The position numbers and the translations under genes were made by a program. This document shows, piece after piece, positions 27,201 through 37,285 of a stretch of 64,000 nt of DNA. The notes under the pieces are model-generated. The model searched no databases and had not been told where the DNA came from. It worked only from the letters and a program-made list of their open reading frames with translations. Source of the stretch: Staphylococcus equorum (lineage in GTDB: Bacteria > Bacillota > Bacilli > Staphylococcales > Staphylococcaceae); assembly GCF_029024965.1 (NCBI RefSeq), contig NZ_CP118982.1, positions 2,356,001 to 2,420,000 of the forward strand, given 5' to 3'. Every line of letters begins with the position of its first letter. The stretch's first letter is position 1.

Positions 27201-27834
27201 CTTCTAAACGTTTAATTGCACGTGTAAGTCTTTGACCTGTTGCTGATTCTAACTCATCTCTTAGTTGTTTAAGTTCAGCGTCTAAGTCGATTTCTTGTAG
27301 TAATTCTTTGATACCTTCAGCACCCATTTTGGCGTTGAATTTACCTGGGAATTTATCATAGTACTCTCTGAATTCTGCTTCAGATAATAATGTCTTTTGC
27401 TCTAAACCAGTTGGACCTGGGTTAACAACAACATAAGAAGCGAAGTAAATAACTTCTTCTAACGCTCTTGGCGACATATCTAATAAAAGACCCATACGAC
27501 TTGGAATACCTTTGAAGTACCAAATGTGTGATACAGGCGCAGCTAATTCAATATGGCCCATTCTTTCACGGCGCACTTTTGACTTAGTTACTTCTACTCC
27601 ACATCTGTCACAAACCATACCTTTATAACGTACACGTTTGTATTTACCACAACTACATTCCCAGTCTTTCGAAGGTCCAAATATTCTCTCACAGAATAGA
27701 CCATCTTTTTCTGGTTTTAAAGTACGATAGTTAATTGTTTCTGGCTTTTTAACCTCACCAAAAGACCATGAACGGATTTTTTCGGGTGAAGCAAGTCCTA
27801 TTTTCATATAATGGAAATTATTTACATCAATCAA
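24211..27834 (-). CDS. rpoC: RNA polymerase beta' subunit
   Basis: A 1207-aa catalytic subunit. Near the N-terminus are the zinc-ribbon cysteines (CSCGKYKR...CDRCGVEV). The active-site Mg motif NADFDGDQM lies near residue 447, and the second Cys cluster ([15 protein letters not shown]) is in the last third. The start is TTG at 27834: AAGGAGG lies 8 bases upstream and the family N-terminus is [19 protein letters not shown]. It follows rpoB by about 140 bases and ends at a strong terminator. The C-terminal tail after [10 protein letters not shown] is the usual variable stretch. Confidence 0.98.
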   Translation of the reverse strand: MIDVNNFHYMKIGLASPEKIRSWSFGEVKKPETINYRTLKPEKDGLFCERIFGPSKDWECSCGKYKRVRYKGMVCDRCGVEVTKSKVRRERMGHIELAAPVSHIWYFKGIPSRMGLLLDMSPRALEEVIYFASYVVVNPGPTGLEQKTLLSEAEFREYYDKFPGKFNAKMGAEGIKELLQEIDLDAELKQLRDELESATGQRLTRAIKRLEVVESFRHSGNNPAWMVLDVLPIIPPEIRPMVQLDGGRFATSDLNDLYRRVINRNNRLKRLLDLGAPGIIVQNEKRMLQEAVDALIDNGRRGRPVTGPGNRPLKSLSHMLKGKQGRFRQNLLGKRVDYSGRSVIAVGPSLKMYQCGLPKEMALELFKPFIMKELVQREIATNIKNAKSKIERMDDEVWDVLEDVIKEHPVLLNRAPTLHRLGIQAFEPTLVEGRAIRLHPLATTAYNADFDGDQMAVHVPLSKEAQAEARMLMLAAQNILNPKDGKPVVTPSQDMVLGNYYLTLERKESVNTGAIFNDTNEVLKAYANGYVHLHSRIGVHAKSFNNPTFTEEQNKKILLTSVGKVIFNEIIPDSFAYINEPTQTNLENKTPARYFVSATELGEGGLKEYFDNQELIEPFNKNFLGNIIAEVFNRFSITDTSMMLDRMKDLGFKFSTKAGITVGVSDIVVLPDKQEILDEHEKLVERITKQFNRGLITEFERYNAVVEIWTDAKDQIQQKLMGSLDKTNPIFMMSDSGARGNASNFTQLAGMRGLMAAPSGKIIELPITSSFREGLTVLEYFISTHGARKGLADTALKTADSGYLTRRLVDVAQDVIVRDEDCGTDRGLLVSDIKEGTEMIEPFIERIEGRYSKETVRHPETDEVIVKPDQLVTADIAKQITDAGIESMYIRSAFTCNTRHGVCEKCYGKNLATGEKVEVGEAVGTIAAQSIGEPGTQLTMRTFHTGGVAGSDITQGLPRIQEIFEARNPKGQAVITEIEGVVDDIKIAKDRQQEIVIKGANESKSYLASGTSRLKVEVGQSVERGEVLTEGSIEPKNYLSVSGLNATESYLLKEVQKVYRMQGVEIDDKHVEVMVRQMLRKVRIIEAGDTKLLPGSLVDIHSFTDANRDAFKERKRPATAKPVLLGITKASLETESFLSAASFQETTRVLTDAAIKGKRDNLLGLKENVIIGKLIPAGTGMRRYRDVKYDTVAPNATVSEESETTKI

Positions 27835-27975
27835 GGAGCCTACCTCCTTCAATTTAGATTAGCTGTGCAAATTGATTGATTGCTCTATATCAATAATGGA
27901 ATAACCAAGATTAAGGCAAATACGAACATGTATTGTACCTTAACTTGGTGTATTCTTTTATAAACTTAAATGCAA

Positions 27976-30900
27976 TTAGTCTGTAATTTCTTTCTGTGAT
28001 TGTGGCGCTTCTTTTTGTTGAAGATCCACTTTACGTTCAACGACATCATCATCTTCATTGTCTTGCATGTCAATTTCATTGTCATGCTCGTCCATAATCT
28101 TAACGTCTAACCCTAAACTTTGTAATTCTTTCATCAATACTCTGAATGATTCAGGAACACCTGGTTTAGTGATGTTTTCACCTTTAACAATAGATTCATA
28201 TGTTTTCACACGACCTACTGTATCATCGGATTTGTAAGTTAAGATTTCTTGAAGTGTATATGCAGCACCGTATGCTTCAAGTGCCCATACTTCCATCTCA
28301 CCGAAACGTTGTCCACCAAATTGTGCTTTACCACCAAGTGGTTGTTGCGTAACAAGTGAGTAAGGTCCTGTTGAACGTGCGTGTAATTTATCGTCAACCA
28401 TGTGAGCAAGTTTCAGCATGTACATTACACCAACTGAAATTCTGTTATCAAATGGTTCACCTGTACGTCCGTCATATAATACCGTCTTACCGTCACGAGC
28501 CATACCAGCTTCTTCAATTGTTGACCATACATCATCATCACTCGCACCATCAAATACTGGTGAAGCAACGTGAATACCTAAGTTTTTAGCAGCCATACCT
28601 AAGTGTAGCTCTAATACTTGTCCGATATTCATACGTGATGGAACACCAAGTGGGTTCAACATGATATCGATTGGCGTGCCGTCTGGTAAATAAGGCATAT
28701 CTTCTTCAGGAACAAGTTTAGAAATTACACCCTTGTTACCATGTCGACCACACATTTTGTCACCAACGTGTATTTTACGTTTTTGAACGATATACACACG
28801 AACTAATTGGTTAACACCTGGAGATAATGTGTCGTCTCCTTCTTCACGGTTAAAGACTTTAACATCTAGAACAATACCACCTGCACCATGAGGTACGCGT
28901 AATGATGTATCGCGAACTTCACGTGCTTTTTCACCGAAGATTGCATGTAGTAAACGTTCTTCTGCAGTTAATTCTGTTACACCTTTAGGCGTTACTTTAC
29001 CGACTAAGATGTCACCATCATTAACTTCAGCACCTACGTATACAATACCGCGGTCATCTAAGTTTTTAAGTGCACTATCTGAAACGTTAGGAATATCACG
29101 AGTGATTTCTTCAGGTCCTAGTTTTGTATCACGTGCTTCAGATTCATACTCTTCAATATGAATAGAAGTGTATACGTCATCTTTAACTAGACGTTCACTC
29201 ATGATTACAGCATCCTCGTAGTTATAACCGTCCCAAGTCATGAAACCAACAACTAAGTTTCTACCTAATGCCATTTCACCAAGTTCCATTGAAGGACCGT
29301 CAGCTAAAATTTCGCCTTTAGTCACTACATCGCCAGTAGCAATGATAGGTCTTTGGTTATAACATGTACCAGTATTTGAACGTTTGAATTTAGCTAATGG
29401 ATAGCGATCTAATTCGCCTTCATATTCTTGACCATCTTCTTCAATAAGTCGACGTACAAGAATTTCATTAGATTCAACGTGTTCAACACGGCCTTTATGT
29501 TTTGCAACAATTGCTGCACCAGAGTCACGTGCTGCCACGTGCTCCATACCAGTTCCTACGAATGGTGATTCAGGATTCATCAATGGCACTGCTTGACGTT
29601 GCATGTTTGCACCCATCAATGCACGGTTAGAGTCATCGTTTTCTAAGAAAGGAATACATGCTGTCGCAGCAGAAACAACTTGTTTAGGTGAAACATCCAT
29701 GTAGTCCATTTTTTCTTTAGCCATAACTGTGTTATTACCACGGAAACGACAAACAACTTCGTCTTCTACGAAACGACCATTTTCATCTAATACAGAGTTT
29801 GCTTGAGCTACTACATAGCTGTCTTCTTCGTCAGCTGTTAAGTAGTCAATTTGGTCTGTGATTGAATGTGTTTCAAGATCTACTTTACGGTAAGGTGTTT
29901 CAATGAAACCAAATTCATTCACACGCGCATAACTAGATAGTGAGTTGATAAGTCCGATATTCGGACCCTCTGGTGTTTCGATTGGACACATACGACCATA
30001 GTGAGAATAGTGAACGTCACGTACTTCCATTTGAGCACGTTCACGTGTTAAACCGCCGGGTCCTAATGCTGATAAACGACGTTTATGTGTTAACTCGGCT
30101 AATGGGTTAGCTTGGTCCATGAATTGTGATAATTGAGAGCTACCAAAGAATTCTTTAATAGATGCAATAACAGGACGAATATTGATTAATTGTTGAGGCG
30201 TAACAGAATCAGTGTCTTGGATAGACATTCTTTCACGTACAACACGTTCCATTCTTGATAAACCAATACGGAATTGATTTTGTAATAGTTCCCCTACTGA
30301 ACGTAGACGACGATTACCTAAATGGTCAATATCATCTGTAAATCCAATACCACTTAACAAGTTAAAGAAGTATGACATTGATGCAATAATATCTGCTGGT
30401 GTAATACATTTCACTTCTGAATCAGGGAAAGCATTACCAATCACTGTAGTTGTACGTCCTTCTTCATCGTTCGGAACGTATACTTTGATTGATTGAATCT
30501 CAACAGGTTCATCAATAACAGTACCTTCTAATTCAAAGACTTCACTGTTTGCATTTGCTTCTAGTACATCCATAACCTCATCTAAGTTACGACGATCTAA
30601 GACTGTACCTTCTTCAGCTACAATTTCACCTGTTTCAGTATTAACAATTGGTTCAGCTAATTTCTGATTGAATAAACGGTGTTTCAAATGAAGTTTTTTA
30701 TTCGCTTTGTAACGACCTACACTAGCTAAGTCATAACGTTTCGGATCAAAGAAACGAGAATATAATAAGCTCTTAGCATTTTCAACTGTAGGCGGTTCGC
30801 CAGGGCGTAAGCGCTCATAAATTTCTAATAATGCTTGATCAGTATTTTCAGTACCATCTTTTTCTAAAGTATTACGTAAGTACTCGTTTTCACCTAAAAG

Positions 30901-31527
30901 ATCAACAATTTCTTGATCAGTTGAGAAACCTAAAGCACGTAATAATACTGTTAATGGTAATTTTCTTGTTCTATCAATACGTACATAAACAACATCTTTC
31001 GCATCAGTTTCATATTCTAACCATGCACCACGGTTAGGAATGATTGTTGCATCGAAGTTTGTACGACCATTTTTATCTAGTTTTTCATTGAAGTATACGG
31101 ATGGTGAACGAACTAATTGTGAAACGATTACACGTTCAGCACCATTTATTACGAATGTACCTGTATCTGTCATTAATGGGAAATCGCCCATAAATACTTC
31201 TTGCTCTTTCACTTCTCCAGTTTCTTTGATGATTAGACGTACTTTTACACGTAGAGGTGCAGAATACGTTGTATCACGGTTTTTTGATTCTTCTAAATCA
31301 TATTTCGGTTCTCCGAGTCTATAATCTACAAACTCTAAAGAAAGATTGCCTGTGAAATCTTCAATCGGAGAAATGTCTCTAAACATTTCTAATAAACCTT
31401 CTTCTAAGAACCACTCGTAAGACTCAGTCTGAATCTCAATTAAATTCGGTAATTCTAATACCTCTGAAATTCTCGCATAGTTTCTACGTTTACGATGTCT
31501 TCCATATTGGACAAATTGACCTGCCAA
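27976..31527 (-). CDS. rpoB: RNA polymerase beta subunit
   Basis: A 1183-aa core subunit and the rifampicin target. The rifampicin region ([17 protein letters not shown], then [13 protein letters not shown]) looks wild type. Other landmarks are [26 protein letters not shown], and [24 protein letters not shown]. The start is TTG at 31527 with AGGGGTGA upstream. The acidic C-terminal tail ([15 protein letters not shown]) is typical of staphylococci. It leads the rpoBC pair. Confidence 0.98.
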   Translation of the reverse strand: MAGQFVQYGRHRKRRNYARISEVLELPNLIEIQTESYEWFLEEGLLEMFRDISPIEDFTGNLSLEFVDYRLGEPKYDLEESKNRDTTYSAPLRVKVRLIIKETGEVKEQEVFMGDFPLMTDTGTFVINGAERVIVSQLVRSPSVYFNEKLDKNGRTNFDATIIPNRGAWLEYETDAKDVVYVRIDRTRKLPLTVLLRALGFSTDQEIVDLLGENEYLRNTLEKDGTENTDQALLEIYERLRPGEPPTVENAKSLLYSRFFDPKRYDLASVGRYKANKKLHLKHRLFNQKLAEPIVNTETGEIVAEEGTVLDRRNLDEVMDVLEANANSEVFELEGTVIDEPVEIQSIKVYVPNDEEGRTTTVIGNAFPDSEVKCITPADIIASMSYFFNLLSGIGFTDDIDHLGNRRLRSVGELLQNQFRIGLSRMERVVRERMSIQDTDSVTPQQLINIRPVIASIKEFFGSSQLSQFMDQANPLAELTHKRRLSALGPGGLTRERAQMEVRDVHYSHYGRMCPIETPEGPNIGLINSLSSYARVNEFGFIETPYRKVDLETHSITDQIDYLTADEEDSYVVAQANSVLDENGRFVEDEVVCRFRGNNTVMAKEKMDYMDVSPKQVVSAATACIPFLENDDSNRALMGANMQRQAVPLMNPESPFVGTGMEHVAARDSGAAIVAKHKGRVEHVESNEILVRRLIEEDGQEYEGELDRYPLAKFKRSNTGTCYNQRPIIATGDVVTKGEILADGPSMELGEMALGRNLVVGFMTWDGYNYEDAVIMSERLVKDDVYTSIHIEEYESEARDTKLGPEEITRDIPNVSDSALKNLDDRGIVYVGAEVNDGDILVGKVTPKGVTELTAEERLLHAIFGEKAREVRDTSLRVPHGAGGIVLDVKVFNREEGDDTLSPGVNQLVRVYIVQKRKIHVGDKMCGRHGNKGVISKLVPEEDMPYLPDGTPIDIMLNPLGVPSRMNIGQVLELHLGMAAKNLGIHVASPVFDGASDDDVWSTIEEAGMARDGKTVLYDGRTGEPFDNRISVGVMYMLKLAHMVDDKLHARSTGPYSLVTQQPLGGKAQFGGQRFGEMEVWALEAYGAAYTLQEILTYKSDDTVGRVKTYESIVKGENITKPGVPESFRVLMKELQSLGLDVKIMDEHDNEIDMQDNEDDDVVERKVDLQQKEAPQSQKEITD

Positions 31528-31701
31528 ACAGATTCACCCCTCAAAAATTGCGTGTTTACTTTTACTAAATGAGCCAATATAATGAGATAAAAAGAAAACG
31601 GTAGCATACCAAATGACACCATTTTCCATTTTACCTCATATACATTGTTCATTTACACGTAAAAGTACACACTTATTGAACATAAATTTTTACATTCTAT
31701 T

Positions 31702-31730
31702 ACTATATCAGATTGATACTTTTAAATCAA
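31702..31730 (-). promoter_or_regulatory. Likely rpoB promoter
   Basis: Minus-strand TTGATT (31725-31730), 17-base spacer, TATAGT (31702-31707). It overlaps the last codons of the upstream methyltransferase gene and leaves a leader of about 165 bases before rpoB. Confidence 0.6.
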
Positions 31731-32335
31731 GCTTTCGTGCTTCTTAAAATGTAGTAACCTTTGTCTTTTGCTAAGACTTCTACATTGTTAAAAGTGTCTT
31801 GCATTTTTTGCTTTGCTGATGGCATGCCTTGTTTTTTTTGAATTACGACATACAGCGCGCCATCTTGCTTTAATACCTTATATGCGTCTTCTAAAATGCT
31901 GTGAACGACTTTTTTTCCTGCTCTAATCGGTGGATTAGTCAGCATAAAATCATAAGCGCCGACTTCTACCTGCGATAAACCATCACTTTCTTTGATTTCC
32001 ACGTTTTCTATACGGTTCTTTTTTCTGTTTTTTCTTGATAATGATAGTGCACGCTGATTAACATCAACCATCGTCACTTCATGATGCGGGGAAGTTTTTG
32101 CAATCATTAAACCGATAGGGCCATAACCACAACCAACATCCAAGATGCGTTTAGTAGGGCCAGGAGGATATGCTTTCAAAAAAGTTTTTACTAATAAATC
32201 TGATCCAAAGTCAATCTTTCCTTTTGAAAAGACGCCTGAATCTGTTACTAGCTCTAATTTACAGTTATCGTAGGAGTACGTAAAAAGCAACTCATCACTT
32301 TCTACTTCAGGATTTTCATCATAATAATGACTCAT
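31727..32335 (-). CDS. RsmC-like 16S rRNA guanine-N2 methyltransferase
   Basis: A 202-aa class I SAM-dependent methyltransferase, the YbxB/RsmC type that sits between rplL and rpoB in Firmicutes. The SAM-binding loop is LDVGCGYGPIGL near residues 65-76, and the base-methylation motif is NPPI. E. coli RsmC makes m2G1207 in 16S rRNA, but this protein corresponds only to its C-terminal catalytic half. Start ATG has AAGAGGTG upstream. It is probably read through from rplJL at low level and precedes the rpoB promoter. Confidence 0.88.
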   Translation of the reverse strand: MSHYYDENPEVESDELLFTYSYDNCKLELVTDSGVFSKGKIDFGSDLLVKTFLKAYPPGPTKRILDVGCGYGPIGLMIAKTSPHHEVTMVDVNQRALSLSRKNRKKNRIENVEIKESDGLSQVEVGAYDFMLTNPPIRAGKKVVHSILEDAYKVLKQDGALYVVIQKKQGMPSAKQKMQDTFNNVEVLAKDKGYYILRSTKA

Positions 32336-32443
32336 GACTACACCTCTTTTAATCTAATTCTTCTTAGATTAATACTATACCCATGTTATATGTCACATTG
32401 TGGTCGAACCACAGTAACGACCATAGATATAGATCAAATAAGA

Positions 32444-32475
32444 TAAAACCCCGTTATACTAATAACGGGGTTTTC
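32444..32475. terminator. Terminator between rplL and the RsmC-like gene
   Basis: AAAACCCCGTTAT at 32445-32457 pairs perfectly with ATAACGGGGTTTT at 32462-32474, giving U-rich tails in both directions. It probably reduces rather than abolishes transcription into the RsmC-like gene and rpoB. Confidence 0.88.
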
Positions 32476-32594
32476 ATTTCTCAAAGATTTCAGATAAAAT
32501 ACATTTCACTTAAAATCAGCGTACCGAAGTAGCGATGCATTAAGCTGCTTGTATCATCTTCACTATATAATTATTAACTGTTAGACAGCAAAAA

Positions 32595-32963
32595 TTATTT
32601 GATTTCTACTGTAGCGCCAGCTTCTTCTAAAGTTGCTTTAAGTTCTTCAGCGTCTTCTTTAGCTAGTCCTTCTTTGATTACTTTAGGAGCATCGTCAACT
32701 AAACCTTTAGCGTCTTTTAATCCAAGACCAGTTGCTTCTTTAACAGCTTTAACAACTTTGATTTTAGATGATCCAGCTGATGTTAATTCAACGTTGAATT
32801 CAGTTTGTTCAGCTTCAGCGTCTCCGCCACCTGCTGCGCCTGCTGCTGCTACTGGAGCTGCTGCAGTTACACCAAATTCTTCTTCAATTGCTTTTACTAA
32901 GTCGTTTAATTCTAAAACTGACATTTCTTTGATTGCTTCAATGATTTGTTCTTGATTAGCCAT
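32595..32963 (-). CDS. rplL: 50S ribosomal protein L7/L12
   Basis: A 122-aa stalk protein that recruits translation factors. The N-terminal dimer domain ([25 protein letters not shown]), Ala/Gly-rich hinge ([13 protein letters not shown]), and C-terminal factor-binding domain ([20 protein letters not shown]) are all present. GGAGG precedes the ATG. It follows rplJ by 40 bases. Confidence 0.99.
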   Translation of the reverse strand: MANQEQIIEAIKEMSVLELNDLVKAIEEEFGVTAAAPVAAAGAAGGGDAEAEQTEFNVELTSAGSSKIKVVKAVKEATGLGLKDAKGLVDDAPKVIKEGLAKEDAEELKATLEEAGATVEIK

Positions 32964-33003
32964 TTTAATATTCCTCCATTAATTGTTATTAGTTTATGCG
33001 CAA

Positions 33004-33513
33004 TTATTCAGCGCTTTCTTCTTTTCCTTCTTGTTCTTCTCCAATTGCTTTAACCGCATAAGCGAAGTTGCGTACTGGAGCTTGTAATACTGATAAAAGC
33101 ATAGAAACAAGACCGTCGTGTGATGGTAATGTACCAACAGTGTTAACTTGCTCTGCTGAGATAACATTGCCTTCCATAACACCTGTTTTAACTTCTAATG
33201 CTTTATGTTCTTTAGCGAATCCCGCGATTACTTTCGCTGGAGCAACTACATCTTCAGTTGAAGTTGCGATTGCTGTAGGACCTACTAAGAATTCGTTTAA
33301 CCCGTCAATACCAGCTTGTTCAGCTGCACGGCGAACCATAGTGTTTTTGTAAACTTTATACTCAACACCAGCTTCACGTAATTGCGAACGTAATTCAGTT
33401 ACTTCAGCAACGCTTAGACCACGATAGTCAACGATAACTGTAGATACTGAGTTTTTAAGTTGTTCTGCAATGATATCAACTTGTTGTTGTTTTGCATCGA
33501 TGATAGCAGACAT
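33004..33513 (-). CDS. rplJ: 50S ribosomal protein L10
   Basis: A 169-aa stalk base protein that anchors L7/L12 dimers. [10 protein letters not shown]-type N-terminus, [19 protein letters not shown] and [14 protein letters not shown] are family hallmarks; the C-terminal helices that bind L12 end [18 protein letters not shown] precedes the start. Upstream is a leader with a terminator that fits L10 autoregulation. Confidence 0.98.
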   Translation of the reverse strand: MSAIIDAKQQQVDIIAEQLKNSVSTVIVDYRGLSVAEVTELRSQLREAGVEYKVYKNTMVRRAAEQAGIDGLNEFLVGPTAIATSTEDVVAPAKVIAGFAKEHKALEVKTGVMEGNVISAEQVNTVGTLPSHDGLVSMLLSVLQAPVRNFAYAVKAIGEEQEGKEESAE

Positions 33514-33717
33514 TTAGACACCTCCATAGATTTAGTTTGGTGCTTTTTATCTTGAGTTATTGTCCTTATAAACATTACTCAATAAAAAAAGCACTTTCTA
33601 CCCGTGGCAAAAAGTGCTTGAAAGATCTAAATTCTTCACGTTCAAGTCAATTTTAGCCTCGGCAGGATATAATTTTAAGTTATCACTAACTCCTACTGTC
33701 TTAGGTAAAATAATACA
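33514..33717 (-). promoter_or_regulatory. L10 leader with attenuator
   Basis: The roughly 200-base transcript between the rplJ promoter and gene has conserved-looking stems in its first half (around 33620-33715) and an intrinsic terminator at 33584-33619. Position and layout match the Firmicutes L10(L12)4-binding leader. The fine fold was not computed. Confidence 0.7.
33584..33619 (-). terminator. Attenuator in the rplJ leader
   Basis: AAGCACTTT (33589-33597) pairs with AAAGTGCTT (33611-33619), followed on the minus strand by seven T. It precedes the rplJ start by about 70 bases. Confidence 0.85.
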
Positions 33718-33723
33718 TTAACC

Positions 33724-33752
33724 AATATAACTGGTTTCATGTGTTATGTCAA
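33724..33752 (-). promoter_or_regulatory. rplJ promoter
   Basis: Minus-strand consensus TTGACA (33747-33752), 17-base spacer and TATATT (33724-33729). Confidence 0.85.
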
Positions 33753-33761
33753 TATTTATTT

Positions 33762-33788
33762 AAGGCTGAAAGCAAGACTTTCAGCCTT
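33762..33788 (-). terminator. Hairpin after rplA
   Basis: AAGGCTGAAAG pairs with CTTTCAGCCTT over a 5-base loop, 20 bases after the rplA stop codon. The T-rich tail is weak. It abuts the rplJ promoter. Confidence 0.75.
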
Positions 33789-33808
33789 AAAATATTTTAT
33801 GTTAAAAA

Positions 33809-34504
33809 TTATAGTTTAAAGCCTGATGTGTCAACTTTAACTCCAGGACCCATTGTTGTTGTTACAGCAACAGATTTGAAGTAAGTACCTTTAGCTGATG
33901 CAGGTTTTAATTTAGTTAAAACGTCTTGTAAAGTTCTGAAGTTTTCAACTAATTTTTCAGTATCAAATGATGTTTTACCAATTGATGCATGAACGATACC
34001 TGATTTTTCAGCACGGTATTCAACTTTACCAGCTTTGATTTCTTCAACTGCTTTAGTAACATCCATAGTTACTGTTCCAGTTTTAGGGTTTGGCATTAAA
34101 CCTTTAGGTCCTAATACGCGACCAAGTTTACCAACTTCGCCCATCATGTCTGGTGTAGCTACTACTACGTCGAAATCAAACCAACCTTGTTGGATTTTTT
34201 CTACGTATTCACCTTCACCAACGAAATCAGCACCTGCTGCTTCTGCTTCAGCTGCTTTTTCGCCTTTTGCGAATACTAATACACTTTGTGATTTACCAGT
34301 ACCGTTTGGAAGCACTACTGCTCCACGGATTTGTTGATCATTTTTACGTGTATCAATACCTAAACGGAATGCTACTTCAACTGATGCGTCAAAGTTAGCA
34401 ATGCTTGTTTCTTTAGCTAATGCAATCGCTTCTTCAACACTGTAGTGTTTTTCACGATCAATTTTGCTAGCTACTTCTTGATATCTTTTGCTTTTTTTAG
34501 CCAT
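33809..34504 (-). CDS. rplA: 50S ribosomal protein L1
   Basis: A 231-aa L1-stalk protein that guides E-site tRNA release. [16 protein letters not shown] at the start, [28 protein letters not shown] and [21 protein letters not shown] near the C-terminus identify it. The start at 34504 is set by GGAGG upstream; the frame continues to 34549 but those residues are not part of L1. It follows rplK after a 231-base gap that may hold an L1-binding mimic. Confidence 0.98.
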   Translation of the reverse strand: MAKKSKRYQEVASKIDREKHYSVEEAIALAKETSIANFDASVEVAFRLGIDTRKNDQQIRGAVVLPNGTGKSQSVLVFAKGEKAAEAEAAGADFVGEGEYVEKIQQGWFDFDVVVATPDMMGEVGKLGRVLGPKGLMPNPKTGTVTMDVTKAVEEIKAGKVEYRAEKSGIVHASIGKTSFDTEKLVENFRTLQDVLTKLKPASAKGTYFKSVAVTTTMGPGVKVDTSGFKL

Positions 34505-34520
34505 TTCATGTTCCTCCTTC

Positions 34521-34547
34521 AGTGGTTTTAGCGGAATTCCCTCCCAC
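34521..34547 (-). promoter_or_regulatory. Possible L1-binding mimic before rplA
   Basis: On the minus strand GTGGG at 34547-34543 and CCACT at 34525-34521 can pair around GGAATTCC, giving a small two-part stem just before the ribosome site. It resembles L1-type autoregulatory sites in layout. Weak evidence. Confidence 0.35.
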
Positions 34548-34735
34548 ATTTACTTGTTTTCACAAGTTAAGAGCAGATAACAGAGAGGTTTAATTGTATT
34601 TTATCGTTGGAATGAACTTCCTTAATAAATGACATTTATTCCTCATATTACGACAATATTGAATGCTGTCATCATGTTTGTCTTTTCTGTCATCTGCTTC
34701 TATCGTCAATCTATGTTTTCATTACTAATTTTTAA

Positions 34736-35158
34736 TTATTGAACTGTAATACCCATACTACGAGCAGTACCTTCGATAATACGCATAGCTGCTTCTTCGT
34801 CTGCAGCGTTTAAATCTTGCATTTTTTGGTTTGCAATTTCACGTACTTGATCTTTAGTTACTGTTGCTACTTTGTTTTTATTAGGTTCGCCTGAACCTTT
34901 TTCAACGCCAGCAGCTTTTTTAAGTAGTACTGGAGCCGGTGGTGTTTTTGTAATAAATGTAAATGAACGATCTTCATAAACACTAATTTCTACCGGTATG
35001 ATTAAACCTACGTCTTCTTGTGTACGTGCGTTGAATTCCTTACAGAATCCCATAATATTCACACCTGCTTGACCTAATGCCGGACCAACTGGTGGTGCTG
35101 GATTTGCTTTACCTGCAGGAATTTGTAATTTAACTACTTTTTCTACTTTTTTAGCCAC
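34736..35158 (-). CDS. rplK: 50S ribosomal protein L11
   Basis: A 140-aa GTPase-centre protein. [41 protein letters not shown], and the C-terminal RNA-binding part ([11 protein letters not shown]-like, [12 protein letters not shown]) are diagnostic. The start is GTG at 35158, fixed by AAGGAGG 8 bases upstream. It heads the rplK-rplA pair and has its own promoter and structured leader. Confidence 0.98.
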   Translation of the reverse strand: MAKKVEKVVKLQIPAGKANPAPPVGPALGQAGVNIMGFCKEFNARTQEDVGLIIPVEISVYEDRSFTFITKTPPAPVLLKKAAGVEKGSGEPNKNKVATVTKDQVREIANQKMQDLNAADEEAAMRIIEGTARSMGITVQ

Positions 35159-35183
35159 GATGTGCACCTCCTTGATATCGTGA

Positions 35184-35262
35184 TGTGGTCACAGGACTCA
35201 ATTTTGTCCTCCCACTCTTCTACATTTCGTGACGAAATGAACGCTCTATGAGCGCGACCACA
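35184..35262 (-). promoter_or_regulatory. Closed multi-hairpin leader of rplK
   Basis: TGTGGTC (35262-35256 on the minus strand) pairs with GACCACA (35190-35184) and encloses three further hairpins: GCGCTC/GAGCGT, CATTTCGT/ACGAAATG and AGGACA.../GAGTCCT. The outer stem begins at the predicted transcript start and ends about 20 bases before the ribosome site. It is a likely autoregulatory site for L11 or L1. Confidence 0.65.
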
Positions 35263-35264
35263 GT

Positions 35265-35294
35265 ATTATACCATTAACCCGTTTGATAACGCAA
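35265..35294 (-). promoter_or_regulatory. rplK promoter
   Basis: Minus-strand TTGCGT (35289-35294), an 18-base spacer and a perfect TATAAT (35265-35270). Confidence 0.7.
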
Positions 35295-35316
35295 TGGTAA
35301 AGTGTAACTTTTTTAA

Positions 35317-35378
35317 ACAATATCTTATCACTTTAGTGATTAGATATTGTTATGCATGAGCTTTAGCTCAGGTAATCC
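35317..35378 (+). repeat. Paired-hairpin repeat, copy 4
   Basis: AACAATATCT...AGATATTGTT with inner ATCAC-TTTA-GTGAT, then GCATGAGC-TTTA-GCTCAGG ending TAATCC. It lies between the nusG 3' end and the rplK promoter. Confidence 0.8.
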
Positions 35379-35379
35379 T

Positions 35380-35421
35380 CAAAACTTTCATCACTTTAGT
35401 GATTAGAGGTTCTTAATGCAT
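35380..35421 (+). repeat. Paired-hairpin repeat, degraded copy 5
   Basis: It keeps ATCAC-TTTA-GTGAT, GATTAGAGGTTCTTAATGCATG, but the first outer arm has diverged and the second hairpin is lost. Confidence 0.55.
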
Positions 35422-35423
35422 GT

Positions 35424-35488
35424 AAAGTGGCTCTTCTCGCTTTAGCGAGATTAGTGCCACTTATGCAAGTGCCTTAGCACTTGTAATC
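35424..35488 (+). repeat. Paired-hairpin repeat, copy 6
   Basis: AAGTGGCTCT pairs with AGTGCCACTT (one mismatch) around TCTCGC-TTTA-GCGAGA; then GCAAGTGC-CTTA-GCACTTG, ending TAATC. It abuts the nusG stop codon at 35491. Confidence 0.8.
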
Positions 35489-35490
35489 AT

Positions 35491-36039
35491 TTACAGTTTT
35501 TCAACTTGATCAAATTCTACTTCTACTGGTGTTTCTCTACCAAACATGTCTACGAGAACAGTAAGTTTGAATTTATCAGCCTCAATTTCTTGAACTTCGC
35601 CAACTTGATTAGCGAATGGACCTGATTTAACTCTCACTTGTTCACCTAAATCTAATTGAACATCAATTGTTTTCTCTTTCATGCCCATTTGTTTAAGGAT
35701 GAAACGTGCTTCATCTGGAAGCAATGGGTTAGGTTTAGATCCAGAACCAGCTGAACCAACAAATCCTGTTACGCCAGGTGTATTTCTCACAATATACCAT
35801 GACTCATCTGTCATCACTAATTCAACTAATACATAACCAGGAAATGTTTTTTTAGTTAATGTTTTGGCTTTACCATCTTTAACTTGTGTTTCTTCCTCTT
35901 CCGGTATAACTACTCTGAATATTTTTTCTGTCATATTCATAGATTCAACACGTTTTTCTAAATTCTTTTTAACTTTATTCTCATAACCAGAATAAGTATG
36001 CACAGCATACCAACGCTTTGCGTCAACTTCTTCAGACAT
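35491..36039 (-). CDS. nusG: Transcription termination/antitermination protein NusG
   Basis: A 182-aa RNA polymerase-associated factor. The NGN domain shows KRWYAVHTYSGYENKVKKNLE and FPGYVLVEL...NTPGVTGFVG; the C-terminal KOW domain shows VRVKSGPFANQVGEVQEI and VEVEFDQVEKL. It is 14 bases downstream of secE, the usual pair. AGGAGTGA precedes the ATG. Confidence 0.99.
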   Translation of the reverse strand: MSEEVDAKRWYAVHTYSGYENKVKKNLEKRVESMNMTEKIFRVVIPEEEETQVKDGKAKTLTKKTFPGYVLVELVMTDESWYIVRNTPGVTGFVGSAGSGSKPNPLLPDEARFILKQMGMKEKTIDVQLDLGEQVRVKSGPFANQVGEVQEIEADKFKLTVLVDMFGRETPVEVEFDQVEKL

Positions 36040-36053
36040 GTCGTCACTCCTAT

Positions 36054-36233
36054 CTATTTAATTAACTCTATAATTCTACCAATTCCTAAGTCTAAGGCAT
36101 AGAAGAACACTAAGAAAAATACTACTGTAGCTACAACAATGACTGTGTACTTAAATAATTCTTCTTTCGTTGGCCAACTTGTCTTTTCCATTTCTGACTT
36201 TACGCCTTGGAAGAAATTTTCTTTTTTAGCCAT
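36054..36233 (-). CDS. secE: Preprotein translocase subunit SecE
   Basis: A 59-aa membrane subunit of SecYEG. A short cytoplasmic amphipathic part ([24 protein letters not shown]) precedes a single membrane helix ([22 protein letters not shown]). The start at 36233 is set by GGAGG upstream. Very short, as in other Firmicutes. It is followed directly by nusG. Confidence 0.97.
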   Translation of the reverse strand: MAKKENFFQGVKSEMEKTSWPTKEELFKYTVIVVATVVFFLVFFYALDLGIGRIIELIK

Positions 36234-36363
36234 TAACAAGACCTCCGTATTATTTCGTTATTCCTTATTTGCTTATTCCATATAACAAATCAAGCAAATA
36301 CAATACTCTCAACTTAGTTGGAAAGATATATTCACTCAACTGATTACTTAATATGTCATCTTA

Positions 36364-36507
36364 TTATTTTGATTCCTTGTGCATCGTATGTGCATTACAT
36401 CTCGGACAATGTTTTTTTAATGTCATTCTAGATGTAAGGTTACTTTGTTTCGGAACATTATAATTTCTACTGCCACAGACTTCACAATTCAGTGGTACTT
36501 TTTTCAT
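36364..36507 (-). CDS. rpmG: 50S ribosomal protein L33
   Basis: A 47-aa ribosomal protein beginning MKKVPLNCEVCGSRNYNVPK and ending MHKESK. Two CxxC pairs (CEVCG and CPRCN) show the zinc-binding form of L33. It lies directly upstream of secE-nusG, the position of rpmG in most Firmicutes. The ATG follows AAGGTGAAG. Too short for many gene finders. Confidence 0.93.
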   Translation of the reverse strand: MKKVPLNCEVCGSRNYNVPKQSNLTSRMTLKKHCPRCNAHTMHKESK

Positions 36508-36644
36508 TAGACTTCACCTTACTCATTATAATACCAATCTACTATACAGAACTTCTGAGTCAATTGTCAATTGTCAGCAATCCACTCAAACATGCTATTT
36601 TCGTGATACTGGCACTACATACAACTTGGTTTCAATACATATTT

Positions 36645-37214
36645 TCATTTTTCCAAACAACGTCTTATCTTTATTTTACAACGATGTATGGCATTGTAAA
36701 CTACTTTGGTGTTTAAATTTAAAATTTGTGCAATTTCCTGTGGTTTATAGTCTATTAAAATATAACTTATAATACGTTGTTCTAAATCGGTTAGTCTTTT
36801 CAAGCACTGCTTTAATTGCGAAGATATTTCCCGTGCAATGATGTATCTGTCTATAGGTTGTTCAGATTTTGAATTATTATAAGTAACTATAAATTCATTC
36901 ACAAGCACTTCTTGACGGCGTTGTGTATACATTTTTTTGCGTATATAATCATTTTTTACATTTTTTATGACGCAATTGACATAATGTTCTAAAGGCGTCA
37001 CTTCTGTAAAATCAAAACGGCTTAATACACTATACAATTCCAAAAGTACTTCTTGGCATAAATCTTCTTTGTCACTCGGGTGAACTGAAAAATGATTTAA
37101 TCTTTTATTAATCAATGGTGTCATTTCATCAATAATTTGTTCCACATCAATTTCATTTTGTAATCGATTCTTCGAATAAGTTGTACATTCTTTGTTGTGA
37201 ATTCTATCAAACAT
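36645..37214 (-). CDS. sigH: Sigma factor SigH
   Basis: A 189-aa sigma-70-family protein. Region 2 shows KEDLCQEVLLELYSVLSRFDF and YIRKKMYTQRR; region 4 shows LTDLEQRIISYILIDYKPQEIAQIL followed by a recognition helix with KVVYNAIHRCKIKIRR. The length equals S. aureus SigH, which is related to the sporulation and competence sigmas of bacilli and drives com genes. The start at 37214 is chosen for AAAGGA 8 bases upstream; the frame extends to 37280 without a ribosome site. It lies between rae1 and rpmG, the conserved position. In S. aureus it is usually silent; expression here is unknown. Confidence 0.9.
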   Translation of the reverse strand: MFDRIHNKECTTYSKNRLQNEIDVEQIIDEMTPLINKRLNHFSVHPSDKEDLCQEVLLELYSVLSRFDFTEVTPLEHYVNCVIKNVKNDYIRKKMYTQRRQEVLVNEFIVTYNNSKSEQPIDRYIIAREISSQLKQCLKRLTDLEQRIISYILIDYKPQEIAQILNLNTKVVYNAIHRCKIKIRRCLEK

Positions 37215-37285
37215 GTCCGTAATCCTTTCCTTAAAGTAAGCATAGGATACAGAGTTTGCTATAAAAAAATCAAGGTGCAAAATAG

